A DNA stretch of 10,769 bases from an uncultured Bacteroidota bacterium (GCA_903898215.1 CAIUEQ010000358.1:1-10769), one strand, 5' to 3'. Shown: positions 1-6,260, counted from the stretch's first letter. Numbers and translations: made by a program. Notes: generated by a model not told the origin, from the letters alone.

Positions 1-1
1 C

Positions 2-568
2 CTGAATAATATCGGTTTCATGTATTCAGAAAGTGGTAATTATAAACAAGCTCTCGATCATTATTTTGAATCGATGCAGATAGCTGAAGAGTTTGGGGAT
101 GTTCATGGGATGAGCTCTTGTTTTGGAAATATTACCAATTGTTATATCAAACTGAACATGCTTTTTGCAGCAAGTAAATATGCCAACAAAATGCTTGAAA
201 CTGCAAAAAAATATACCATCAGAAACGATATTACTGATTCGTACAAATATTTAAATATGATAGAAGAGGCAAAAGGAAATTATAAAGAAGCGCTAGTCTA
301 TCATAAATTATTTAAAGCCTATAACGATAGTGTTTTTAATGATAAAAATAAAGACGAACAATCGCAGCTCGAAATTTTGTATTTGAAAGAGAAAGTTGAA
401 AAGGAAAAACTTATTTCAACCAAGGATGAAGAAATAAAAAAAATAAAGTCGAAGGAAAAAGAAAGAGAATTCTCACAATATATTTTATTGATAGGTTTAG
501 TGCTTTTTCTCTTCATATTAGTGATTTACGTGGTTTTCTTTCTACTCAGACGTACCAAGTACTCCTGA
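2..568 (+). CDS. TPR / coiled-coil / membrane-anchored sensor-like protein, 5' partial
   Basis: The frame is open from base 2, reading LNNIGFMYSESGNYKQAL, so the gene starts upstream of the window and the ATG at 20 is internal. About 188 residues are visible. The N-terminal part has tetratricopeptide repeats: N-x-G-x-x-Y followed by G-N-Y-K-Q-A-L, and later G-N-Y-K-E-A-L. A Lys/Glu-rich segment predicted to form a coiled coil follows (QSQLEILYLKEKVEKEK and onward). A strongly hydrophobic stretch at about bases 480-550 then forms one transmembrane helix, ending in positive residues (LLRRTKYS). In Bacteroidota this TPR-coiled coil-TM order usually leads into a cytoplasmic output domain such as a histidine kinase, SpoIIE-type phosphatase or HTH. 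Here the protein stops about seven residues past the membrane. It could be a stand-alone protein-interaction scaffold or a truncated sensor. The function is unknown. Confidence 0.8.
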   Translation: MNNIGFMYSESGNYKQALDHYFESMQIAEEFGDVHGMSSCFGNITNCYIKLNMLFAASKYANKMLETAKKYTIRNDITDSYKYLNMIEEAKGNYKEALVYHKLFKAYNDSVFNDKNKDEQSQLEILYLKEKVEKEKLISTKDEEIKKIKSKEKEREFSQYILLIGLVLFLFILVIYVVFFLLRRTKYS

Positions 569-613
569 TTTTTTACCTGATTTATTTCAGTTAAATTATA
601 TTTAAAATAATAG

Positions 614-621
614 CATATTTG
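614..621 (+). promoter_or_regulatory. Probable sucD promoter -7 element (CATATTTG)
   Basis: CATATTTG matches the Bacteroidota consensus TAnnTTTG at all but the first base. It lies 33 nt before the sucD ATG, giving an inferred leader of about 28 nt. No TTG is seen at the expected -33 distance, so the call rests on the -7 box and its position. Confidence 0.45.
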
Positions 622-654
622 CCCCACAATTCGCAAAAAGATAAATTTTAAAAT

Positions 655-1539
655 ATGTCGGTATTAGTAAATAAAAATTCAAAAGTAATTGTTCAGGGTT
701 TTACTGGCAGTGAAGGTTCATTCCACGCTCAGCAAATGATTGAGTACGGAACAAATGTTGTTGGTGGTGTAACTCCCGGAAAAGGTGGTCAAATGCATCT
801 CGACAAACCAGTTTTTAACACGGTGAAAGATGCAGTTGATAAAGCTGGAGCAAATGTTTCCATCATTTTTGTGCCACCGGCATTTGCAGGTGATGCAATT
901 ATGGAAGCTGCCGAAGCCGGTATCAAAGTAATCGTTTGTATTACCGAAGGAATTCCGGTAAAAGATATGATCGCTGTGAAAGAATATATTAAAGGTCGTG
1001 ATTGTACTTTAATCGGACCAAACTGTCCTGGTGTAATCACTCCGGGTGAAGCAAAGGTTGGTATCATGCCGGGTTTTGTTTTTAAAGCAGGAAGAATTGG
1101 TATCGTTTCAAAATCAGGAACTCTTACATACGAAGCTGCTGATCAAATTGTGAAAGCAGGTTTAGGAGTTTCAACAGCTATTGGAATTGGAGGTGACCCA
1201 ATTATCGGAACTGCAACTAAAGATGCTGTTGCTTTATTGATGGATGATCCCGATACAGATGCAATTGTGATGATTGGTGAAATTGGTGGAAGTTATGAGG
1301 CTGATGCAGCTCGCATGATCTTAGCAGGTGGAAATAAAAAACCTGTTGTTGGATTTATTGCAGGACAAACTGCACCAGCAGGAAGAAGAATGGGACATGC
1401 AGGTGCAATTATTGGTGGTAAAGATGATACAGCAGCTGCAAAAATGAAAATCATGCGTGAGTGTGGTTTGCATGTTGTTGAATCACCTGCAGAAATTGGA
1501 ACAGCAATGATCAGTGCTTTAAAAGCAAAATCGAATTAA
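655..1539 (+). CDS. sucD: Succinyl-CoA synthetase (succinate-CoA ligase) subunit alpha
   Basis: This is a complete 294-residue protein, the usual length for SucD. The alpha subunit binds CoA and carries the phosphohistidine in the reversible TCA-cycle step succinyl-CoA + NDP/ADP + Pi to succinate + CoA + NTP/ATP. The N-terminal CoA-binding Rossmann domain begins VIVQGFTGSEGSFH (residues 11-24), followed by PGKGG (41-45). The GPNCPG motif is at 121-126. The ligase domain holds GEIGGS (208-213), whose Glu209 matches the E. coli catalytic-loop glutamate. The active-site histidine is His248 in GHAGAI. The partner gene sucC is not adjacent in the visible sequence. Separate sucC and sucD loci are common in this phylum. 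There is no Shine-Dalgarno sequence, only an A-rich leader before the ATG, as is normal for Bacteroidota. A terminator hairpin follows 26 nt after the stop, so the gene looks monocistronic. Confidence 0.97.
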   Translation: MSVLVNKNSKVIVQGFTGSEGSFHAQQMIEYGTNVVGGVTPGKGGQMHLDKPVFNTVKDAVDKAGANVSIIFVPPAFAGDAIMEAAEAGIKVIVCITEGIPVKDMIAVKEYIKGRDCTLIGPNCPGVITPGEAKVGIMPGFVFKAGRIGIVSKSGTLTYEAADQIVKAGLGVSTAIGIGGDPIIGTATKDAVALLMDDPDTDAIVMIGEIGGSYEADAARMILAGGNKKPVVGFIAGQTAPAGRRMGHAGAIIGGKDDTAAAKMKIMRECGLHVVESPAEIGTAMISALKAKSN

Positions 1540-1564
1540 GTAATAGTTTATACTTTTTAAAATC

Positions 1565-1598
1565 AAAAAAGCCCACGAGTTAAATCGTGGGCTTTTTT
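1565..1598 (+). terminator. Rho-independent terminator after sucD, copy 1 of a repeated hairpin
   Basis: The stem GCCCACGA/TCGTGGGC closes a GTTAAA loop. It is flanked by six A on the left and six T on the right, which extend the stem to 14 bp. The symmetric A/T flanks make it a good terminator on both strands. It can therefore serve sucD from the left and the minus-strand gene ending at 1635 from the right. Its sequence is nearly identical to the hairpin at 3482-3512. Confidence 0.9.
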
Positions 1599-1634
1599 GT
1601 GTTATTGCATTTTTTTTGTAAAATATAAAAAGGA

Positions 1635-1886
1635 TTATGTTAGTTTAATTACTGCAATTATCAGACCTCCTACTGCCATAATGGTTGCCATTAACCATTT
1701 TAATTGATCATTTAATTTGTTTTCAATCCGCATGATATCATCTTTCGTGGCAAGAATGTCTTTTTTTTCGTCAAACTTGTTATCAATTATTTGTTGAATA
1801 TCCTGCACTATTTTGCTGGCATCCTCTTCATTTTTGAAATGTTGATTTAGAATTTTATAAATTTCAAGTGTTTGTGTTGCATTCAT
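1635..1886 (-). CDS. Small coiled-coil membrane protein (DUF1640/CCDC90-like)
   Basis: This is an 83-residue protein beginning MNATQTLEIYKIL. Residues 20-62 are highly charged and helical, with a segment ILATKDDIMRIENKLNDQLK that looks like a short coiled coil. Residues 64-81 (WLMATIMAVGGLIIAVIKL) form one hydrophobic helix at the very C-terminus. The pattern KxDI-x-(K/R)-(I/L)-E-x-K-(I/L) followed by a C-terminal membrane anchor is like the bacterial DUF1640/CCDC90-type small proteins; this is recognition from memory and was not searched. It would sit in the inner membrane with its N-terminal part in the cytoplasm. The gene has its own good promoter in the 32-nt gap behind the upstream gene, and it ends before the bidirectional hairpin at 1565-1598. 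Function is unknown. Confidence 0.7.
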   Translation of the reverse strand: MNATQTLEIYKILNQHFKNEEDASKIVQDIQQIIDNKFDEKKDILATKDDIMRIENKLNDQLKWLMATIMAVGGLIIAVIKLT

Positions 1887-1903
1887 TTTCTTGTAATTTT
1901 TAT

Positions 1904-1931
1904 CAAATATAATTTAATTTAGCTTGACCAA
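1904..1931 (-). promoter_or_regulatory. Promoter of the 83-aa membrane protein gene (TTG-N17-TATATTTG)
   Basis: Read on the minus strand, TTG at 1931-1929 is followed 17 nt later by TATATTTG at 1911-1904. This matches both elements of the Bacteroidota sigma consensus (TTG, then TAnnTTTG). The ATG at 1886 lies 17 nt past the box, giving a leader of roughly 13 nt. The -33 element lies inside the 3' end of the upstream gene (stop codon at 1921-1919), so the downstream gene can be expressed on its own. Confidence 0.65.
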
Positions 1932-2110
1932 GATGTACGGTTCGACTTTTTAACAGTTGCCACTAATTTTTGTAGGTCAGTTTTTTTAGCTTTTGATTTT
2001 TTTGCAATTTCTATATATCGCAAATAATCTACCATTTGCTGAAAACTTTTTGCAGACATAGATGACGAAAGCGTGATAACAACTTCTTTATTTTTTCTTT
2101 CGATTAACAT
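1919..2110 (-). CDS. Small antitoxin-like protein, no toxin partner nearby
   Basis: This is a 63-residue protein. It begins with a short strand-like segment (MLIERKNKEVVITL), continues with a helix containing QQMVDYLRYIEI, and ends in a basic tail (KSKAKKTDLQKLVATVKKSN, then RTSWSS). The layout resembles the small Bacteroidota antitoxins that usually precede a RelE- or PIN-type toxin: an N-terminal strand, a DYLxYxE helix, a KAKxxD(L/V)xKL segment and a tryptophan near the end. The resemblance is from memory and was not searched. No toxin follows: the next gene, 32 nt on, is the 83-aa coiled-coil membrane protein, which has its own promoter. It could be an orphan antitoxin, or a small protein of another kind. 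The start is the first ATG; a later Met at residue 18 would remove the strand region. Confidence 0.6.
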   Translation of the reverse strand: MLIERKNKEVVITLSSSMSAKSFQQMVDYLRYIEIAKKSKAKKTDLQKLVATVKKSNRTSWSS

Positions 2111-2114
2111 ATAA

Positions 2115-2126
2115 CAAATATATTTG
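2115..2126 (-). promoter_or_regulatory. -7 element TATATTTG of the 63-aa gene, inside a palindrome
   Basis: On the minus strand TATATTTG (2122-2115) matches TAnnTTTG exactly. It lies only four bases before the ATG at 2110. The site is part of a perfect 12-bp palindrome, CAAATATATTTG (2115-2126). If the box is used, transcription would begin at or within a base or two of the start codon, giving a leaderless mRNA. No TTG is seen at the -33 distance, only a T run. Confidence 0.4.
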
Positions 2127-2168
2127 AATCTGAGAAATAAAAAAAAGCTATAAAATGATGAAGCAATC

Positions 2169-2181
2169 TGTCAACTTTTTT
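2169..2181. repeat. TGTCAACTTT repeat, copy 1 (upstream of the 63-aa gene)
   Basis: TGTCAACTTTTTT at 2169-2181 recurs as TGTCAACTTTATT at 2448-2460, with 12 of 13 bases identical in the same orientation. The two copies lie upstream of the two minus-strand genes at 2110 and 2403. They are candidate shared regulator sites. On the minus strand each contains TTGACA. Confidence 0.35.
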
Positions 2182-2187
2182 CTTCTA

Positions 2188-2403
2188 TTAAAATTTTAAC
2201 AATTCATCAACTGTCACATTTAATCCATCTGCAATTTTTCTTAATGTTAAAATAGTTGGATTGGTTCTGCCTGTTTCTATGCGATTGATGCTTGACTTTT
2301 CAGAATCACATGAATGACCAAGTTCAACTTGTGTCACTCCTTTTTCTTTTCTGACTCGTTGAATATTTTGCCCTAATTTTTTTAAAAACGCTTTATCGTC
2401 CAC
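2188..2403 (-). CDS. Small XRE-family helix-turn-helix regulator
   Basis: This is a 71-residue protein that is almost entirely one HTH_3 (Cro/C1) DNA-binding domain, residues 10-68. It opens with LGQNIQRVRKEKGVTQVELG, the recognition-helix region is EKSSINRIETGRTNP, and LRKIADGLNVTVDELL closes the five-helix fold. No effector or dimerisation domain is added. The start is GTG at 2403: an in-frame stop lies seven codons upstream and no in-frame ATG exists. A weak start suits a low-level regulator. It is divergent from the PKD lipoprotein gene, 89 bp away, and upstream of the antitoxin-like gene on the same strand. It may control either. Small XRE proteins of this type also occur beside restriction or toxin genes, but none is seen here. 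Confidence 0.88.
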   Translation of the reverse strand: MDDKAFLKKLGQNIQRVRKEKGVTQVELGHSCDSEKSSINRIETGRTNPTILTLRKIADGLNVTVDELLKF

Positions 2404-2439
2404 AGACGAAAAGTGATTATTTTATAAATTTTCATGGTA

Positions 2440-2451
2440 GACATTAATGTC
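2440..2451. promoter_or_regulatory. 12-bp palindrome in the divergent promoter region, candidate operator
   Basis: GACATTAATGTC is a perfect palindrome in the 89-bp gap between the XRE gene (starts at 2403, minus) and the lipoprotein gene (starts at 2493, plus). Its position fits an operator for a dimeric XRE repressor. It overlaps the second TGTCAACTTT copy at 2448-2460. The role is inferred from position and symmetry only. Confidence 0.35.
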
Positions 2452-2460
2452 AACTTTATT
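2448..2460. repeat. TGTCAACTTT repeat, copy 2 (upstream of the XRE gene)
   Basis: This is the second copy of the 13-base element at 2169-2181, with one mismatch. It overlaps the right end of the GACATTAATGTC palindrome. On the minus strand it supplies TTGACA 45 nt before the XRE GTG start, which could also be a -33 element. No clear -7 box follows it. Confidence 0.35.
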
Positions 2461-2463
2461 TAT

Positions 2464-2471
2464 TATTCTTG
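2464..2471 (+). promoter_or_regulatory. Possible -7 element of the PKD lipoprotein gene (TATTCTTG)
   Basis: TATTCTTG differs from TAnnTTTG at one base and lies 21 nt before the ATG at 2493, the same spacing as other promoters in this window. No -33 TTG is visible. Confidence 0.3.
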
Positions 2472-2492
2472 TAACTCAAAATTATTAGAAAT

Positions 2493-3461
2493 ATGAAAAC
2501 AAAAATTATTTTTATGATGCTAATGCTATCAATTATTTTTAATAATTGTAGCAAGCCTGCTGACACTAAACCTGCACCTGCTGCACCAACAGCAGACTTT
2601 ACTTTTTCAGGTGCAAATATTCCAGCACCTTCAACTGTTGCTTTCAGCAATGCATCAGCTAATGCAACTTCATATGCTTGGGATTTTGGTGATGGACAAA
2701 CATCAACACAAAAAGACCCAACGCATATTTTTTTAAATGCAGGAACATTCAATGTTAAATTAACTGCCACAGGTGACGGTGGTTCAATAAGTGTTACTAA
2801 GTCAATAACAATTGGTGCTGCACCAATTGCTGATTTTTCTTATACAGGAGCAAATCAGCATGCACCTGCTACAGTAAATTTTACAAATCTTTCTGTGAAT
2901 GCAACAACTTATACTTGGGATTTTGGAGATAATCAAACGTCAACTCTTACAAGTCCATCACACCAATATACTACTGGTGGAGTTTTCACAGTTAAATTAA
3001 CAGCTACAGGTAATGGAGTAAATTCTGTATCGACAAAAACAGTAAATATTGGAGCAGCATATACATCAGTAAAAATAAATAGTATTAGCGTTTCAAATCT
3101 GCCATTTATTAATCCGGCAACAAGCACAGGATGGAATTCTTCAGGTGGTCCCAATGTTTATTTTAAGATTGAAGATGTGAATTCAACTGTTTTACTTAAC
3201 GCTTCAACCAATAAAATAAATGGTGTTACGCAAGCTATGTTGCCTATTTCATGGAATTTTACAACACCATATGTTATTAATGATTTGACTAAAGCTATTT
3301 ATTTTAATTTCTATAATTACAATTCATTTTCATCAGATGATAATATGAGTTACGTTGGATTCTTAATGACTAATTATACAAGTGGAAGCTCCCCATATCC
3401 AACAACAATCACAGTAACACAAAATGGCTGGACAGTTACACTTTCTGTAACTTGGCAATAG
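2493..3461 (+). CDS. Lipoprotein with two PKD domains and a C2-like C-terminus
   Basis: This is a 322-residue protein. It has a lipoprotein signal peptide: MKTK, a hydrophobic core, then Cys19 in IIFNNCS. The -1 Asn is unusual for a classic lipobox, but relaxed lipoboxes are common in Bacteroidota. A short Pro/Ala/Thr linker follows. PKD domain 1 spans about residues 32-108 with the signature WDFGDG at 63-68. PKD domain 2 spans about 111-187 with WDFGDN at 142-147. Residues 192-322 contain KINSISVSNLPF, WNSSGGPNVYFKI and YNYNSFSSDDNMSYVGF. That order resembles a C2-like beta-sandwich found after PKD domains in this phylum; this is recognition, not a search. No catalytic motif is seen. It is probably surface- or periplasm-facing and involved in binding. 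The gene is single on its strand and ends in the 3482-3512 hairpin. Confidence 0.88.
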   Translation: MKTKIIFMMLMLSIIFNNCSKPADTKPAPAAPTADFTFSGANIPAPSTVAFSNASANATSYAWDFGDGQTSTQKDPTHIFLNAGTFNVKLTATGDGGSISVTKSITIGAAPIADFSYTGANQHAPATVNFTNLSVNATTYTWDFGDNQTSTLTSPSHQYTTGGVFTVKLTATGNGVNSVSTKTVNIGAAYTSVKINSISVSNLPFINPATSTGWNSSGGPNVYFKIEDVNSTVLLNASTNKINGVTQAMLPISWNFTTPYVINDLTKAIYFNFYNYNSFSSDDNMSYVGFLMTNYTSGSSPYPTTITVTQNGWTVTLSVTWQ

Positions 3462-3481
3462 ACTAAAAAGTTTTGTAACAT

Positions 3482-3512
3482 AAAAAAGCCCGCGAGTTAA
3501 ATCGTGGGCTTT
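3482..3512 (+). terminator. Terminator after the lipoprotein gene, copy 2 of the repeated hairpin
   Basis: Stem GCCCGCGA/TCGTGGGC with loop GTTAAA lies between six A and a short T-rich tail (TTTCATTTTT). It matches the hairpin after sucD at 30 of 31 bases. The one change makes a G-U pair in plus-strand RNA but an A-C mismatch in minus-strand RNA. It should therefore work better for the lipoprotein gene than for clpB, which ends at 3535 from the other side. Confidence 0.85.
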
Positions 3513-3534
3513 CATTTTTAATGCGTGTTTAAAA

Positions 3535-6132
3535 TTATTCATTCTTAAACACCAACTGATTTTTCTTATCAAGCATTAACAAAATTTTAGAATCTTTTTT
3601 AATATTTCCCATCAAAATTTCTTTCGATAATTCATTTAATACTTTGCGTTGCAATACTCGTTTTAAAGGTCGTGCTCCAAATTGTGGATCGTATCCTAAT
3701 TGTGCCAACCAATCTAAAGCTTCATCGCTTGCGCTAAATTCAACTTCCTGATCGGCTAATTTATCTTGAATACCTTTAAACTGAAGATTCACAATCTGCC
3801 TAATGTCTTCACGTGTTACCGGAGTGAACATAATGATATCATCAATACGATTTAAAAACTCAGGACGAATAGATTTTTTCAAAAGATCCATCACCGAATT
3901 TTTTGTTTCGGCAATCACTTCATCTTTATTTTTCTCATTATATTTTTCAAACTTTTCCTGAATAATATGTGAGCCAATATTTGATGTCATGATGATGATG
4001 GTATTTTTGAAATTTGCAACTCTGCCTTTATTATCAGTTAATCTTCCATCATCCAAAACCTGCAATAAAATATTGAATACATCAGGATGTGCTTTTTCAA
4101 TTTCATCTAATAACACAACCGAGTATGGTCGTCTGCGAATGGCTTCAGTTAATTGTCCGCCTTCTTCATATCCAACATATCCGGGAGGAGCACCAATCAA
4201 ACGGCTCACCGTATGTTTCTCCTGATATTCACTCATATCAATTCTTACTAAAGCATTTTCCTGATTGAATAAAAATTCTGCCAATGCTTTTGCTAATTCT
4301 GTTTTTCCAACACCTGTTGTTCCCAAAAATATGAATGAACCGATTGGTCGTTTTGCATCACCCAATCCCGCACGATTTCTGCGAATAGAATCAGAAATTG
4401 CTTCGATAGCTTCCTCTTGTCCAACAACTCTTTTATGCAATTCATCTTCAAGATGCATTAATTTTTCGCGTTCACTTTGCAACATACGTGTAACCGGAAC
4501 ACCCGTCCAACGGCTAACTACACCAGCTATATCTTCACTGTCCACTTCCTCTTTTACCATTGGCGAATCGAGTTGCATTTCGTTGAGTTTGGTTTTAAAC
4601 TCTTCTAATTTTTTCTCCGACTCTTTCACTTTTCCGTAGCGTATCTCGGCAACTTTTCCAAAATCTCCTGCACGTTCGGCAACTTCCGCTTCGAGTTTTA
4701 AATTTTCAATTTCATGTTTTGTTGTTTGAATTCCTTCCACAACAGCTTTCTCACTTTGCCATTTTGCTTTGAGCGAATTTCTTTCATTTTGCATATTTGC
4801 AATTTGCTCTGATAACTCGCCAACTTTTGCCACATCACCCTCTCGCTTTATCGCTTCACGTTCAATTTCAAGTTGCATAATTTTACGTTCAAGTTGATCT
4901 AATTCTTCAGGAACGGAATCAATTTCCAAACGTAATTTTGAAGCAGCTTCATCCATCAGATCAATAGCTTTATCCGGAAGAAAACGATCGGAAATATAAC
5001 GTTGAGAAAGTTCAACTGCAGCTATGATCGCTTCATCTTTGATACGCACTTTATGATGCACTTCATAACGTTCTTTTAATCCACGTAAAATAGAAATTGC
5101 ATCTTCGGTATTCGGTTCTTCCACATACACTTTTTGAAAACGTCTTTCGAGGGCTTTATCTTTTTCAATATATCGCTGATACTCGGCAAGTGTAGTTGCA
5201 CCAATGGATCTAAGTTCTCCACGAGCCAAGGCTGGTTTTAAAATATTTGCTGCATCCATTGCACCTTCACCACCACCACCGGCTCCAACAAGTGTATGAA
5301 TTTCATCAATGAATAGAACAATTTCTCCGTTAGCTGAAATTACTTCTTTCACTACAGATTTCAATCGTTCTTCAAACTCTCCTTTATATTTTGCACCGGC
5401 AATTAATGAGCCCATATCAAGAGAGTAAATCTTCTTCGATTTTAAATTTTCGGGAACATCGCCATTTACAATTCTATGAGCTAAACCTTCGGCAATAGCG
5501 GTTTTACCAACACCGGGTTCACCAATTAATACAGGATTATTTTTTGTTCTACGAGATAAGATTTGCAATACTCTGCGTATTTCTTCATCTCTTCCAATAA
5601 CAGGATCAAGCTTTCCTTGTTGAGCAAGATCATTTAAATTCTTTGCGTATTTATTTAACGAATTGTATTGTGCTTCGGCACTTTGTGAGGTAACTTTATT
5701 TCCACCACGTAATTCGTTGATCGCTTTTTTTAATTCTTTTTCGTTAATACCTGCATCTTTTAATAATGATGCAACTTGATTTTTTCCATCAATTAAAGCG
5801 AGCAAAATATGTTCAACAGAAACAAACTCATCGCCAAAATCTTTGAGATAAGATTGCGCTTTGGTTAATAATTGATTTGAATCGTTTGATAAATATTGAT
5901 TTCCTCCTGAAACTTTTGGAAAACTTTTGATGATGGCTTCCAAAGCCGATTCGATGCGTGTTTGGTTGACATTTAATTTTTTGAATAGATAGGAAATCAC
6001 ATTCTCATCGGTTTGGATAAGCGACTTTAAGATATGCGCTGGCTCGATGGATTGTTGACCATTTTGCAAAGCAATTTGCACAGCTTGCTCAATAGCTTCC
6101 TGAGATTTGATGGTGAAATTATTTAAGTTCAT
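3535..6132 (-). CDS. clpB: ATP-dependent chaperone ClpB (Hsp100 disaggregase)
   Basis: This is a complete 865-residue protein, the normal length for ClpB. It is a hexameric cytoplasmic AAA+ machine that works with DnaK/DnaJ/GrpE to pull apart protein aggregates. The Clp N-domain is at residues 1-145. AAA module 1 has Walker A GEPGVGKT (204-211), pore loop YKG (249-251), Walker B FIDEIH (274-279) and Arg fingers RR (330-331). The coiled-coil M-domain, about 400-530, marks ClpB rather than ClpA or ClpC. AAA module 2 has Walker A GTTGVGKT (604-611), pore loop GYVGYEEGG (651-659), Walker B VVLLDEIE and the sensor-2 motif GARPLKR (819-825). All key residues are present. There is no ClpP-binding tripeptide loop that I can recognise. 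No CIRCE (TTAGCACTC-type) repeat is seen upstream, so heat-shock control, if any, is by another route. The start is the only good ATG, just behind tandem 14-bp repeats. Confidence 0.98.
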   Translation of the reverse strand: MNLNNFTIKSQEAIEQAVQIALQNGQQSIEPAHILKSLIQTDENVISYLFKKLNVNQTRIESALEAIIKSFPKVSGGNQYLSNDSNQLLTKAQSYLKDFGDEFVSVEHILLALIDGKNQVASLLKDAGINEKELKKAINELRGGNKVTSQSAEAQYNSLNKYAKNLNDLAQQGKLDPVIGRDEEIRRVLQILSRRTKNNPVLIGEPGVGKTAIAEGLAHRIVNGDVPENLKSKKIYSLDMGSLIAGAKYKGEFEERLKSVVKEVISANGEIVLFIDEIHTLVGAGGGGEGAMDAANILKPALARGELRSIGATTLAEYQRYIEKDKALERRFQKVYVEEPNTEDAISILRGLKERYEVHHKVRIKDEAIIAAVELSQRYISDRFLPDKAIDLMDEAASKLRLEIDSVPEELDQLERKIMQLEIEREAIKREGDVAKVGELSEQIANMQNERNSLKAKWQSEKAVVEGIQTTKHEIENLKLEAEVAERAGDFGKVAEIRYGKVKESEKKLEEFKTKLNEMQLDSPMVKEEVDSEDIAGVVSRWTGVPVTRMLQSEREKLMHLEDELHKRVVGQEEAIEAISDSIRRNRAGLGDAKRPIGSFIFLGTTGVGKTELAKALAEFLFNQENALVRIDMSEYQEKHTVSRLIGAPPGYVGYEEGGQLTEAIRRRPYSVVLLDEIEKAHPDVFNILLQVLDDGRLTDNKGRVANFKNTIIIMTSNIGSHIIQEKFEKYNEKNKDEVIAETKNSVMDLLKKSIRPEFLNRIDDIIMFTPVTREDIRQIVNLQFKGIQDKLADQEVEFSASDEALDWLAQLGYDPQFGARPLKRVLQRKVLNELSKEILMGNIKKDSKILLMLDKKNQLVFKNE

Positions 6133-6138
6133 AAAATG

Positions 6139-6166
6139 AAATTTTGAATGTTAAATTTTAAATGTT
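6139..6166. repeat. Tandem 14-bp AT-rich repeat in the clpB leader
   Basis: AAATTTTGAATGTT (6139-6152) is followed directly by AAATTTTAAATGTT (6153-6166), 13 of 14 bases identical. It lies 6 bp upstream of the clpB start codon (ATG at 6132-6130, minus strand), so it falls in the 5' leader or promoter region. It could be slippage-generated simple sequence or a functional leader element. Confidence 0.6.
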
Positions 6167-6260
6167 GAATAATAGACTTCAAACATTTTCCATTTAACCT
6201 CAATACTAAAACCAATTGCATATTCAGGAAATATTGGCACTTTCATTTGAGATAAAAAGA

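Noticed and set aside
789..1067. Minus-strand open frame inside sucD
   Set aside because: It is a shadow of the conserved CoA-binding domain and shows no recognisable protein features.
1635..2403. A complete toxin-antitoxin operon formed by the three small minus-strand genes
   Set aside because: None of the three looks like a known toxin: one is a DNA-binding domain, one antitoxin-like, one a membrane-anchored coiled coil. Only the orphan antitoxin idea is kept.
2456..2770. Minus-strand open frame of 104 codons overlapping the lipoprotein start
   Set aside because: It is antisense to the signal peptide and first PKD domain, which are clearly real. Its composition just mirrors the Ala/Thr/Pro-rich opposite strand.
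1565..3512. The repeated hairpins as a CRISPR or an insertion-sequence end pair
   Set aside because: There are only two copies 1.9 kb apart, in the same orientation, each at a gene end with terminator structure. No transposase or spacer pattern lies between them.
3989..4639. Two plus-strand open frames inside clpB
   Set aside because: They are antisense to conserved AAA module 2 and M-domain coding sequence, with no family resemblance and no promoter.
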